Source of the DNA: Nitrospirillum viridazoti
GTDB taxonomy: Bacteria; Pseudomonadota; Alphaproteobacteria; Azospirillales; Azospirillaceae
Assembly (NCBI RefSeq): GCF_007827975.1
Contig: NZ_VITT01000019.1
DNA: 64,000 nt
Reading direction: 5' to 3' (one strand)
Made by a program: the position numbers and the translations under genes. Positions 33,103 through 41,168 of the stretch are shown in pieces. The notes under the pieces are model-generated. The model had not been told where the DNA came from. It saw only the letters and a program-made list of their open reading frames with translations, and searched no databases. Position 1 is the stretch's first letter, and the number at the start of each line of letters is the position of its first letter.

Positions 33103-33738
33103 TCACCCCCGGTCATAGCGGTAGGGGCCCCCCTTCTTCACGGCCGCGCGATAGGCCGGACGCGTCTGGATGCGGGTCACGAAGGCGGCCAGGTGGGCGA
33201 AGTGTTGGCCGGTGCCGGGCATCATCATGGCCGCCTCGATGGGGAAGCTCATCTGGATGTCGGCGGCGGTGAACTGGTCGCCCATGAACCAGGGCCCCTG
33301 AGCCAGCTCGGCGTTCATGTAGCCCAGGTGGTTGGCGGTTTCGCTGGCGATGCGGGGCTGCAGGGGCGCGGCCGCCTCGCCCAGGCGGCTGGTGTAGAGA
33401 TGCAGCAGCAGGGGCAGCATGGCCGACCCCTCGGCGAAGTGCATCCAATGCAGGTAGCGCGCCTGGGCGGCCCGGTCGCCGGGTGCCGGGGCCAGGCGGC
33501 CCTCGCCATAGGTGCGCACCAGATACTCGATGATGGCGCCCGATTCCGCCAGCACCAGGCCGTCATCCTCGATCACCGGCGACTTGCCCAGCGGATGGAT
33601 GGCCTTCAGCGCCGGCGGCGCCAGCTGGGTGGCGGGGTCGCGCTCATAGCGTACCACCTGGTAGGGCAGCCCCAGCTCCTCCAGCGCCCACAGCACGCGC
33701 TGGGAGCGGGAGTTGTTCAGGTGATGGACGATGATCAT
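33103..33738 (-). CDS. Glutathione S-transferase family protein
   Basis: A 211-residue GST: N-terminal thioredoxin fold (residues 1-80) with HHLNNSRSQRVLWALEELGL, cis-Pro in GKSPVIEDDG and glutathione-binding ESGAIIEYLV, then an all-helical C-terminal domain (about 90-205). GGAGGGC precedes ATG at 33738. It is convergent to the PHA-synthase-like gene and is followed on the same strand by no other gene. Substrate unknown. Confidence 0.94.
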   Translation of the reverse strand: MIIVHHLNNSRSQRVLWALEELGLPYQVVRYERDPATQLAPPALKAIHPLGKSPVIEDDGLVLAESGAIIEYLVRTYGEGRLAPAPGDRAAQARYLHWMHFAEGSAMLPLLLHLYTSRLGEAAAPLQPRIASETANHLGYMNAELAQGPWFMGDQFTAADIQMSFPIEAAMMMPGTGQHFAHLAAFVTRIQTRPAYRAAVKKGGPYRYDRG

Positions 33739-33786
33739 GGAAGCGCCCTCCGGCTTTCTGGTTATGAAGTACGCTTTACGGCCCGC

Positions 33787-34206
33787 TTACAGGCCCAGAT
33801 CAACCGCCAGCCGCCGGGCCAGCGCCTCGACCTCGCCGGCGGCGTAGGCCCGCTCATGGCCCGAGCCCCAGATGGGCCCCGGCCACGCGGCATCCTCGCG
33901 CTTGCGGGCCACCACGTGGACATGCAGCTGCGGCACCATGTTGCCGATGGCGGCGACGTTCAGCTTGTCGGGCGCGAACGCCGCCTCCATCACCTGCGAG
34001 GCCTGGGTGATCTCGGCCATCAGCTGGACCTGGTCGGCCGTGGCCAGCCTATGGATCTCGACGGCGCCGACACGGCGCGGCACCAGGATCAGCCAGGGCC
34101 AGCAGGCGTTGCGGGACAGCAGTGCGCGGCAGAGGGCCAGGTCGCCCACCGCCACGGTGTCGGCGGCCAGGCGGGGGTGCAGCGTGAAGTCGTCGGCGCT
34201 TGTCAT
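33787..34206 (-). CDS. HIT family protein
   Basis: A 139-residue histidine-triad nucleotide-binding protein. The triad is seen in NMVPQLHVHVVARKRED (QLHVHVVA in place of HxHxH), and PWLILVPRRVGAVEIHRLA is the typical strand before it. HIT proteins hydrolyse nucleoside phosphoramidates or dinucleoside polyphosphates. ATG at 34206 is chosen as it begins the conserved fold; the Shine-Dalgarno is weak. It precedes the GST gene on the same strand and may be co-transcribed. Confidence 0.9.
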   Translation of the reverse strand: MTSADDFTLHPRLAADTVAVGDLALCRALLSRNACWPWLILVPRRVGAVEIHRLATADQVQLMAEITQASQVMEAAFAPDKLNVAAIGNMVPQLHVHVVARKREDAAWPGPIWGSGHERAYAAGEVEALARRLAVDLGL

Positions 34207-34613
34207 TTCAGGGAAATCCGTTCCTGGACCGGTGGCTGGGGCCCGGTGTCGCGATGCGGACGGCGGTGTCCGCAATACCGCTGGACGCCGCCGCCGGGAT
34301 GGCTATGTACTACTGCCCGACGCCGCCCGTCCAAAGGGTTCGGCTGTGGGGTGGATGAAGGGGCCTGACCTGGTGGCCTGGCTTGGTAGCCTGGTTTGGG
34401 GGGCCAGATTGACGCCGGACTGCCGGACGGCGGTCTTTCGTCCACAAAATTGCCCCATAGTCGTGCCATTGGAAGGGGCCGGTCGCGCGCGGGGGGTGCC
34501 CTGGGGCAGGGAACCGTCCTGCTTGTTCATATGTTTCCGGTCCGCCGTTTTGCTATTCCGTCGCCATCATCCCGTTCATCGTTCTCCCGTTCCTGGGGCA
34601 GGGGTCGTTCACA
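34207..34613. other. Intergenic region upstream of the glucan synthase
   Basis: About 407 bases with no supported gene, between divergent HIT and GH17-GT2 genes. It contains a 13-bp imperfect tandem repeat (34371-34396) and ends with GGGGCAGGGG before the ATG. No clear sigma-70 promoter was recognised. Confidence 0.45.
34371..34396. repeat. 13-bp imperfect tandem duplication
   Basis: TGGTGGCCTGGCT is followed directly by TGGTAGCCTGGTT, two mismatches. It is intergenic, upstream of the glucan synthase gene. Confidence 0.75.
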
Positions 34614-37220
34614 ATGCGTAAGATTTTGAGGATGCAGAAATCCGCCTGGGCGGTCCTGCTTCTTCTGGTGCTGGGCAACATCGGCGCATGGGCGATCGTC
34701 AATCGCCCGGCCGTGGAGCGCCCGTGGGCCGGCACCATCGCCGGCGTGGCCTTCGTGCCCTTCCAGGCCAACCAGACCCCGCAGAACGGCGACAGCCCCA
34801 CCGCCGATGACATCAAGCGCGACCTGGACGTGGTGGCGCCGCATGTGCAGTCCATCCGCACCTACCAGGTGGGCAACGGCATCGATCAGGTGGCGCCGAT
34901 CGCCCTGGAGCGCTATCCCAACCTGACCATCACCCAGGGCGCCTGGCTGTCCAAGGACCCGGCCGCCAATGAGGCGGAACTGGCGGGCCTGGTGCGCGTG
35001 GCGCGCGCCAACGCCAACGTGAAGCGGGTCATGGTCGGCAACGAGGTGCTGTTCCGCGACGATTTCAGCGTCGCCCAGCTGATCGACTACATCCAGCGCG
35101 TGAAGCGCCAGGTGAACGTGCCGGTGTCCACGGCCGAGCCGTCCTACGTCTGGCTGGACCATCCGGAACTGGCCGACGCCTGCGACTTCATCACCATCCA
35201 CCTGCTGCCCTACTGGAACAAGGTGTCGGTGGACCGCGCGGTGGAGGACGCGATGGCGGCCTATCGCCAGGTGCAGGAGCGCTTCCCCAACAAGCACATC
35301 CTGATCGGCGAGACCGGTTGGCCGTCCGACGGCGCCTATCGCGGGGCGGCCGAGGCCGGGCTGGTGAACGAGGCCAAGTACATCCGCAGCTTCCTGAACA
35401 TCGCCGGCCAGCAGCGCCTGGACTTCTACATCATGGAGGCCTTCGACCAGCCGTGGAAGCGCACGCTGGGCGGCACGGCGGAGACGGCCTGGGGCATCTG
35501 GGACGCCCACCGCCACCAGAAGTTCCCCATGGTGGGCGGCATCCTGGAGGTGCCGTCGTGGCGGGTGCTGTGCGCCATCGCCACCGCCCTGGCCTTCTTC
35601 CCCATGTTCTTCTTCGTGCTGGCCCGCGACGACCTGAAATGGCGCGGCCAGCTGTTCTACGGCTTCCTGATCCAGACGGTGGCTTCAGTCCTGGTATGGA
35701 CGGGCACCCAGGCCCTGACCGTGGGCATGGGCACCCTGTCCTTCACCGCCTTCATGGTGCTGATCCTCGCCCAGCTGATCCTGTTCGCCGTCATGCTGAT
35801 CGACGGCCTGGAATTGACGGAGGTGGTGTGGACCCAGCGCTGGAAGCGGCGCTACACGCCCGTGCGTGAGCCGCTGGGCGACTACACGCCCAAGGTTTCC
35901 ATCCATGTCCCCTGCTATAACGAACCGGCGCACATGGTGATCGAGACCCTGGACGCGCTGGCGGCCATGGACTACCCCAACTTCGAAGTTCTGGTGATCG
36001 ACAACAACACCAAGGACGAGGCGGTGTGGCGCCCGCTGGAGGAATACTGCGCCAAGCTGGGGCCGCGCTTCCGCTTCTTCCACCTGCCGCGCTGGCCGGG
36101 CTTCAAGGGCGGCGCCCTGAACTTCGGCCTGTCCGTCACCGCCCCGGATGTGGAGGTGGTGGGCGTCATCGACAGCGACTACCAGGTCACGCCCGACTGG
36201 CTGTCGGCCACCATCCCCTATTTCAAGCGGCCGGAGGTGGGCTTCGTTCAGTCGCCGCAGGACTACCGCGACTGGTCCGACGACGCCTTCAAGTCGATGA
36301 TCAATTGGGAATACCAGGGCTTTTTCCACATCGGCATGATCCAGCGGAACGAGCGCAACGCCATCATCCAGCACGGCACCATGACCCTGGTGCGCAAGAG
36401 CGCCCTGGACGGCGTGGGCCGCTGGGCCGAATGGTGCATCTGCGAGGATTCGGAGCTGGGCCTGCGCCTGTTCGAGGAGAAGCTGGAGGCGGTCTATATG
36501 CCCGACAGCTTTGGCCAGGGCCTGGTCCCCGACAGCTTCGCCGGCTACAAGACCCAGCGCTTCCGCTGGGCCTACGGTGCCGTGCAGATCCTGAAGCGCC
36601 ACTGGCGCGAGATGATGCCGGGCGGCACCAAGCTGACCGCCGGGCAGAAGTACCACTTCATCACCGGCTGGCTGCCCTGGTTCGCCGACGCCGCCCATAT
36701 GGGCTTCGTCATCGGCGGCATCGTCTGGTCGCTGGGCCTGCTGCTGCTGCCGCAGTGGATCGAGTTCCCGCCCACCGTCTTCATCCTGCCCACCCTCAGC
36801 GTCTTCTTCTTCAAGGTGCTGTGCGGCCTGTGGCTCTATGGAGAACGGGTGAAGTGCCGCTTCATCGACAAGCTGGGCGCGGCCATCGCCGGCATGGCGC
36901 TGACCCATACCGTGGGCCGCGCCGTGTGGGTGGGCCTGTTCACCAGCGGCCGCCCCTTCGTGCGCACGCCCAAGTGCGAGGACCAGCCGGCCCTAATCCA
37001 GGGCTTCCTGCACGCGCGGGAGGAGGTGGGGCTGATGCTCGGCCTGTGGCTGGCCGCCGCCGCCATCGCCCTGCTGAAGGGCAGCGACAATCGCGACGCC
37101 TACGTCTGGGCCACCATGCTGGTCGTCCAGTCCTTCCCCTACATCGCGGCCCTGTTCCTCAGCACCCTGAACGCCCTGCCCAAGAGCGGCGGGGCCGAGG
37201 CCACCGCCCCGGCGGAATGA
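34614..37220 (+). CDS. GH17-GT2 beta-glucan synthase (NdvB-like)
   Basis: An 868-residue inner-membrane protein joining two catalytic modules. After one membrane segment (about 9-28) comes a GH17-like domain (40-300) with both catalytic Glu: E144 in VMVGNEVLF and E233 in IGETGWPSDG. Membrane segments at 318-335 and 345-400 lead to a family 2 glycosyltransferase with the DSD motif (520-522), the ED acid pair (611-612) and QRFRW (648-652); more membrane segments follow. Such proteins (for example NdvB of Pseudomonas) make beta-1,3-linked periplasmic or cyclic glucans, the GH17 part remodelling the chain. It stands alone. Confidence 0.9.
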   Translation: MRKILRMQKSAWAVLLLLVLGNIGAWAIVNRPAVERPWAGTIAGVAFVPFQANQTPQNGDSPTADDIKRDLDVVAPHVQSIRTYQVGNGIDQVAPIALERYPNLTITQGAWLSKDPAANEAELAGLVRVARANANVKRVMVGNEVLFRDDFSVAQLIDYIQRVKRQVNVPVSTAEPSYVWLDHPELADACDFITIHLLPYWNKVSVDRAVEDAMAAYRQVQERFPNKHILIGETGWPSDGAYRGAAEAGLVNEAKYIRSFLNIAGQQRLDFYIMEAFDQPWKRTLGGTAETAWGIWDAHRHQKFPMVGGILEVPSWRVLCAIATALAFFPMFFFVLARDDLKWRGQLFYGFLIQTVASVLVWTGTQALTVGMGTLSFTAFMVLILAQLILFAVMLIDGLELTEVVWTQRWKRRYTPVREPLGDYTPKVSIHVPCYNEPAHMVIETLDALAAMDYPNFEVLVIDNNTKDEAVWRPLEEYCAKLGPRFRFFHLPRWPGFKGGALNFGLSVTAPDVEVVGVIDSDYQVTPDWLSATIPYFKRPEVGFVQSPQDYRDWSDDAFKSMINWEYQGFFHIGMIQRNERNAIIQHGTMTLVRKSALDGVGRWAEWCICEDSELGLRLFEEKLEAVYMPDSFGQGLVPDSFAGYKTQRFRWAYGAVQILKRHWREMMPGGTKLTAGQKYHFITGWLPWFADAAHMGFVIGGIVWSLGLLLLPQWIEFPPTVFILPTLSVFFFKVLCGLWLYGERVKCRFIDKLGAAIAGMALTHTVGRAVWVGLFTSGRPFVRTPKCEDQPALIQGFLHAREEVGLMLGLWLAAAAIALLKGSDNRDAYVWATMLVVQSFPYIAALFLSTLNALPKSGGAEATAPAE

Positions 37221-37228
37221 GGCGGCCA

Positions 37229-37256
37229 CCAAGCACTGGTATCCAAGCGCTGGCAT
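37229..37256. repeat. 14-bp imperfect tandem duplication after the glucan synthase
   Basis: CCAAGCACTGGTAT is followed directly by CCAAGCGCTGGCAT, two mismatches, nine bases after the stop codon. Confidence 0.8.
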
Positions 37257-37263
37257 AAGGCCG

Positions 37264-37296
37264 GGGCGGCGGGGCAACCTGCCGCCCTTTCCTTTT
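37264..37296 (+). terminator. Terminator after the glucan synthase gene
   Basis: GGGCGGC (37264-37270) and GCCGCCC (37281-37287) form a 7-bp stem with a 10-base loop, followed by TTTCCTTTT. Confidence 0.65.
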
Positions 37297-37414
37297 CGGG
37301 CACAATTCCGTGACCAAGGCCCCCGAGTCGGGGACACACGGCGCGCGGCCACGCTAAGCTGACGGTGGATCGGCGCTGAGAGAGCCGGCCGGAATGCCGC
37401 CAACAGGGGACGCA

Positions 37415-37921
37415 ATGGTGAAGACCCACGCGCTTTCATGCCAGGCACCGGAAACCGAAACGGCGGAGGGTGACACCCATGAACACGAACACGGCGATAC
37501 GGACGTCCAGGACGTACTGGCCGCCAACCGCCGCTTCTACCAGGCCTTCGCCGACCGCGACGTGGCCGGCATGGAGGCCTTGTGGGCGCAGGACCGCGAC
37601 GTGCGCTGCGTCCATCCCGGCTGGCCGGTACTGTCGGGTCGCGAACCCGTGATGCGCAGCTGGCGCGAGTTGCTGGGCAATCCCCGGTCGCCGGGCGTGC
37701 GTCACCAAAGCGAACAGGCCACGGTGTGCGGCGATGTCGGCTGGGTGGTTTGCGAGGAGTTCGTGGCCAACACGGCGCTGGTGGTCACCAACCTGTTCGC
37801 CCGGTCAGGCGGTGGTTGGCAGATGATTCATCACCAGGCCACGCCCATCTCGTCCATCGCCGCGTTCGAGGATGCCAGCGGCTATGAGGATCTGAACGGC
37901 CGGCCGCCGACGCTGCATTAG
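37415..37921 (+). CDS. SnoaL-like / NTF2-superfamily protein
   Basis: A 168-residue protein with an NTF2-like cone fold of the SnoaL/DUF4440 type: VLAANRRFYQAFADRDVAGM, ALWAQDRDVRCVHPGWPVLSG and WQMIHHQATPI. These proteins are often small-molecule binding or isomerase-like; the substrate here is unknown. A His-rich stretch THEHEHGD precedes the fold and could bind metal. ATG at 37415 follows AGGGGA and is preferred to ATG at 37394. Confidence 0.85.
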   Translation: MVKTHALSCQAPETETAEGDTHEHEHGDTDVQDVLAANRRFYQAFADRDVAGMEALWAQDRDVRCVHPGWPVLSGREPVMRSWRELLGNPRSPGVRHQSEQATVCGDVGWVVCEEFVANTALVVTNLFARSGGGWQMIHHQATPISSIAAFEDASGYEDLNGRPPTLH

Positions 37922-37969
37922 TACGACTAATCTGATCTGCGTCCTTGCGGCCGCCCCGCTTTTCCGTAC

Positions 37970-37983
37970 TGTTATCGCTAACA
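37970..37983. promoter_or_regulatory. LacI/GalR-type operator upstream of alpha-galactosidase
   Basis: TGTTATCGCTAACA is a near-perfect 14-bp palindrome with the central CG and TGTTA/TAACA arms typical of LacI/GalR-family operators. It lies 24 bases before the alpha-galactosidase start. No LacI-family regulator gene is in the window. Confidence 0.6.
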
Positions 37984-38007
37984 ATATGGAAGAGGGAGAG
38001 GACCCCC

Positions 38008-39396
38008 ATGCGGCGTTCCATGCGGCGTTGGCTGCGCATCGCGAGCTTGTTACCGACCTTATTGGCCGCCGGCACGGCGTTGGCCGCACCGCCCCCATCC
38101 AAGGCGCCCGCCCCCACGCCCCCCATGGGGTGGAACAGCTGGGACGCCTACGGCTTCACCATCGACGAGGCCGACTTCAAGGCCAACGCGGGCGTCCTGG
38201 CGACGCTGAAGCCCTATGGCTGGACCTACGCCGTGGTGGATGAAGGCTGGTACATGGCCGACCCCTTCGGCAAGTCGCTGGCGGAGCGGCAATACCTGCT
38301 GGACGGCAACGGCCTGCTGGTCCCGGTACCCGCCCGCTTCCCCTCCGCCGCCGGCGGCCAGGGCTTCAAGCCGCTGGCCGACTGGCTGCATGCCCAGGGC
38401 CTGAAGTTCGGTCTGCACATCGTGCGCGGCATTCCCAAGCAGGCCGTGGAGCGGAACACGCCGGTGGCGGGGTCGTCCTTCCACGCCGCCGACGCGGCGG
38501 ACACCGCCGACACCTGCCCCTGGGACGATGGCAACTATGGGGTGCGCGATAGCGCCGCCGGCCAGGCCTACTATGATTCGATGATGGCCCAGTACGCGCG
38601 GTGGGGGCTGGATTTCCTGAAGGTCGACTGCATCGCCGACCATCCCTACAAGGTCAGTGAAATTCGGCAGATCAGCAGCGCCATCGCCAAGACAGGCCGG
38701 CCCATCGTGCTGAGCCTGTCCCCCGGCCCCACCAACCTGTCCCACGCGGATGAGATCAGCCGCTATGGCCAGATGTGGCGCATCACCAACGACGTCTGGG
38801 ACGGCTGGACCTTCCCGCATGACAAGCCCACGGACGGCTTCCCCTATGGCCTGCGCGACCTGTTCGACGTCCTGCCGGGCTGGGCGCCCCATGCCAAGCA
38901 TGGCCGCTGGCCCGACGCCGACATGCTGCCCATCGGCGCGCTGGAACCCCACCCCGGCTGGGGTGACCCGCGCACGTCGCGATTGACGGCGGATGAGCAG
39001 CGCACCCAGGTGACCCTGTGGGCCATCGCCCGGTCGCCCCTGATCCTGGGCGCCAACCTCACCAAGCTGGACGAGGCCACGCGCGCCCTGATCACCAATC
39101 GCGCCGTCATCCAGGTGGACCAGACGGCCACGGAAAGCCACCCCGTGACGGACCTGCCCGCCGGCTTCGAGAACGCGCGCGTCTGGCTGGCCACGGGCGC
39201 CAAGGGCCAGCGCTACCTGGCCCTGTTCAACCTGGACGACAAGCCGTCGACGCTGGCGGCGTCCTGGGGGAAGCTGGGCCTGGCCGGCGGCAACCTCACC
39301 GCCCACGACCTGTGGACGGGCAAGGCCCTGCCGGCGGCGGACAGCCTGAACGTCACGTTGCCCGCGCATGGCAGCGCGCTTTACGAGGTGAAGTAA
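38008..39396 (+). CDS. GH27 alpha-galactosidase
   Basis: A 462-residue exported glycoside hydrolase family 27 enzyme that should remove terminal alpha-galactose residues. It has a signal peptide (about 1-27) and then the family start PPMGWNSWDAYG (39-50). The nucleophile is Asp207 in LDFLKVDCI and the probable acid/base is Asp262 in WRITNDVWDG. A C-terminal beta domain (about 380-462) completes the fold. ATG at 38008 follows AGAGGGAGAGG. A LacI-type operator precedes it, so it is likely induced by sugar. No galactoside transporter adjoins. Confidence 0.93.
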   Translation: MRRSMRRWLRIASLLPTLLAAGTALAAPPPSKAPAPTPPMGWNSWDAYGFTIDEADFKANAGVLATLKPYGWTYAVVDEGWYMADPFGKSLAERQYLLDGNGLLVPVPARFPSAAGGQGFKPLADWLHAQGLKFGLHIVRGIPKQAVERNTPVAGSSFHAADAADTADTCPWDDGNYGVRDSAAGQAYYDSMMAQYARWGLDFLKVDCIADHPYKVSEIRQISSAIAKTGRPIVLSLSPGPTNLSHADEISRYGQMWRITNDVWDGWTFPHDKPTDGFPYGLRDLFDVLPGWAPHAKHGRWPDADMLPIGALEPHPGWGDPRTSRLTADEQRTQVTLWAIARSPLILGANLTKLDEATRALITNRAVIQVDQTATESHPVTDLPAGFENARVWLATGAKGQRYLALFNLDDKPSTLAASWGKLGLAGGNLTAHDLWTGKALPAADSLNVTLPAHGSALYEVK

Positions 39397-39418
39397 GCCG
39401 GGAAAAAGGCTGGGGCTG

Positions 39419-39440
39419 GCGCCGGGGTCACTCCCGGCGC
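39419..39440. terminator. Hairpin at the end of convergent genes
   Basis: GCGCCGGG (39419-39426) and CCCGGCGC (39433-39440) form a perfect 8-bp stem with a 6-base loop. It spans the stop codon of the minus-strand phosphatase gene and follows the alpha-galactosidase, so it could stop transcription from both sides; no T run. Confidence 0.5.
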
Positions 39441-40210
39441 AGCACCTTGTCCGCCAGCACGCTGGCCCACCAGCGCGTCATGAACGTCTTCTTGAACTCG
39501 GGCGGGTCATAGACGTCGTCCACCCAGCTGTAGAAGGCGTCGACGTTGGGCTCGATCCCCTGGGCCTGGGCGTAGGCCAGGAAAGTTTCGAAGAAGTGAT
39601 CGAGGATGCCGGTCTTGGCATGGCGCAGGTGGCCGTATTTGGGGCTGAGCTGACCCAGCGCCGTTTTCAGCGGCACCCCCTCATGCACGAACTGGTACAG
39701 CACGCTCATGAAGCCGACGCGGTCGGACCCGGCCTTGCAGTGCATCAGCACGGGGTACTGGGCGTCGCGCCAAATCTGCCGCGCCTGGTGCAGGATGTGC
39801 TTCTTGGGCGCGTCGCGGGAATTGACGGCGAAGTTCACGAGGGTCAGGCCGTGGCGGGTGCAAGCCTCATCCTCCAGCACCCAGGACCCGCAATTGTCGC
39901 GGCGGCCGCGCAGGTTGATGACGGTGCGCACACCCAGGCGGGCGGCCTGGGCGATGTGGCGCGGCGTCGGCTGGCTGGATCGGTACAGCCGCGGTGAAAT
40001 CTTGAACATGTTCTTGTAGATCATGCGGATGAACGCGTGATCCTTGAAGAAGCTGTTCAGATAGCGCTTGAAACCGCGAATCTGGTTCGGCGGCACGGCG
40101 GCGTGGGAGGGGGTGGGCTTCCCCCCGGGCGCGGGATGGGAGGGCGGCGCCCCGGGGCCGGCCGCCGGCATCTTGTCCACCGTCGCGGCCTGCAGCCGAT
40201 AGTCCGTCAT
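39428..40210 (-). CDS. Dual-specificity/tyrosine phosphatase-like protein
   Basis: A 260-residue cytoplasmic protein with the cysteine phosphatase signature HCKAGSDRVG (C-x5-R). Upstream, SSQPTPRHIAQAARLGVRTV and NLRGR are typical of the DSP-PTPase family that includes proteins acting on phosphotyrosine or on phosphoinositides and lipids. The N-terminal 50 residues are Pro-rich and poorly ordered. The start is ATG at 40210 or GTG at 40219 with AGGAT upstream. It is monocistronic; substrate unknown. Confidence 0.88.
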   Translation of the reverse strand: MTDYRLQAATVDKMPAAGPGAPPSHPAPGGKPTPSHAAVPPNQIRGFKRYLNSFFKDHAFIRMIYKNMFKISPRLYRSSQPTPRHIAQAARLGVRTVINLRGRRDNCGSWVLEDEACTRHGLTLVNFAVNSRDAPKKHILHQARQIWRDAQYPVLMHCKAGSDRVGFMSVLYQFVHEGVPLKTALGQLSPKYGHLRHAKTGILDHFFETFLAYAQAQGIEPNVDAFYSWVDDVYDPPEFKKTFMTRWWASVLADKVLRRE

Positions 40211-40411
40211 CGCGTGCACTTATCCTAAAGCAAAGGCAGGAAACCACCGGCCCGCCATCCCAGGGGATCCGTCAGGCATATGGCCCCTATATAGGGTGTT
40301 TGCCCGCCGGGGGCGAGGGCCCTCGCGCGCATGGGCGCATCGACCGCAGGCCCGCGCGGGTGGATAGAACGGATTAAGCGCGCCGGATACGGCCAGTTAG
40401 CGCATCCCCGG
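40211..40411. other. Intergenic region upstream of the phosphatase gene
   Basis: About 200 bases without a gene. It contains the 12-bp palindrome CCCTATATAGGG at 40285-40296, whose TATATA core may be the -10 element of the minus-strand phosphatase gene. Confidence 0.4.
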
Positions 40412-40900
40412 TCAGCGCCCCATGGGACGGACATGGCTGGCGTCCAGCCGATCCAGCCGCTCAAAGAAGGGGGCCACCACCGATCGGTCCTGCTTGGTTT
40501 CCTGTTCCAGGGCGGCACGGTCATGCTCCGTCCAGCGGACCAGGGTGGTCATCTCCTGCCGCTCGAAGGCGCTGAGATTGGAAGCGGACGCCAGCTTCTG
40601 CGCCGCCGCCCCCTTTTCCACCGGCTCCTCCGCCGCGCGGGCCGCCTGCCGGGCAGCCAGTACGCGCTGGGTCACCTGGCGCCAGCGCCGCTCATCAAAG
40701 CCATACTTGGCCAGCAGGGATTTCGCCTCCGGCCCCGGGTGGGCCAGCAGGACGAAAGCAGGCTGTCCATCGTCCGGCGCGGACGCGACCAGGGCCTCCG
40801 CCGCGGTGACGTAGCGGCCGACCTCGGCGGCGTCCAGACGCTCATGCGCCAACATCGGCGCGGATACCATCATAACCACTAACGCGGCTGCGAAACGCAT
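40412..40900 (-). CDS. Exported helical protein of unknown function
   Basis: A 162-residue protein with a signal peptide (MRFAAALVVMMVSAPMLA, cleavage before HERL). The mature part is helical, charged and Ala-rich with no recognised domain; ASASNLSAFERQEMTTLVRW and DRSVVAPFFERLDRLD are its most distinctive segments. ATG at 40900 is the start. A hairpin lies directly before it with a G-rich ribosome site in the loop. Confidence 0.65.
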   Translation of the reverse strand: MRFAAALVVMMVSAPMLAHERLDAAEVGRYVTAAEALVASAPDDGQPAFVLLAHPGPEAKSLLAKYGFDERRWRQVTQRVLAARQAARAAEEPVEKGAAAQKLASASNLSAFERQEMTTLVRWTEHDRAALEQETKQDRSVVAPFFERLDRLDASHVRPMGR

Positions 40901-40916
40901 CGTTTGCCCCCAAACG
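40901..40916 (-). promoter_or_regulatory. Hairpin abutting the start codon
   Basis: On the minus strand CGTTTG-GGGG-CAAACG is followed immediately by ATG. The 6-bp stem places the GGGG Shine-Dalgarno in a four-base loop, which could modulate translation. Confidence 0.45.
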
Positions 40917-41168
40917 TTCGCGCGCCAAATGTGATCGTTTCTTATATCGGGCACGCAACGACATTTCCAGCGGAAAGCCTGTAAGTGGAGAGTAGAATTG
41001 AAGAATTATGGCGGGGGTATGGCCGCCGCGGCACCCGGCGCGAACTCTTCCGGAGAGCGCGCAAGGACAGGCCTGCGGCGCGATCGCGCATGCCCCTTGA
41101 ATGATGCCATGACGTGCCCTAGGGTCCCGTCGCACCCATGGGTTTCATTTAGGATAAGACGTAGCCCC

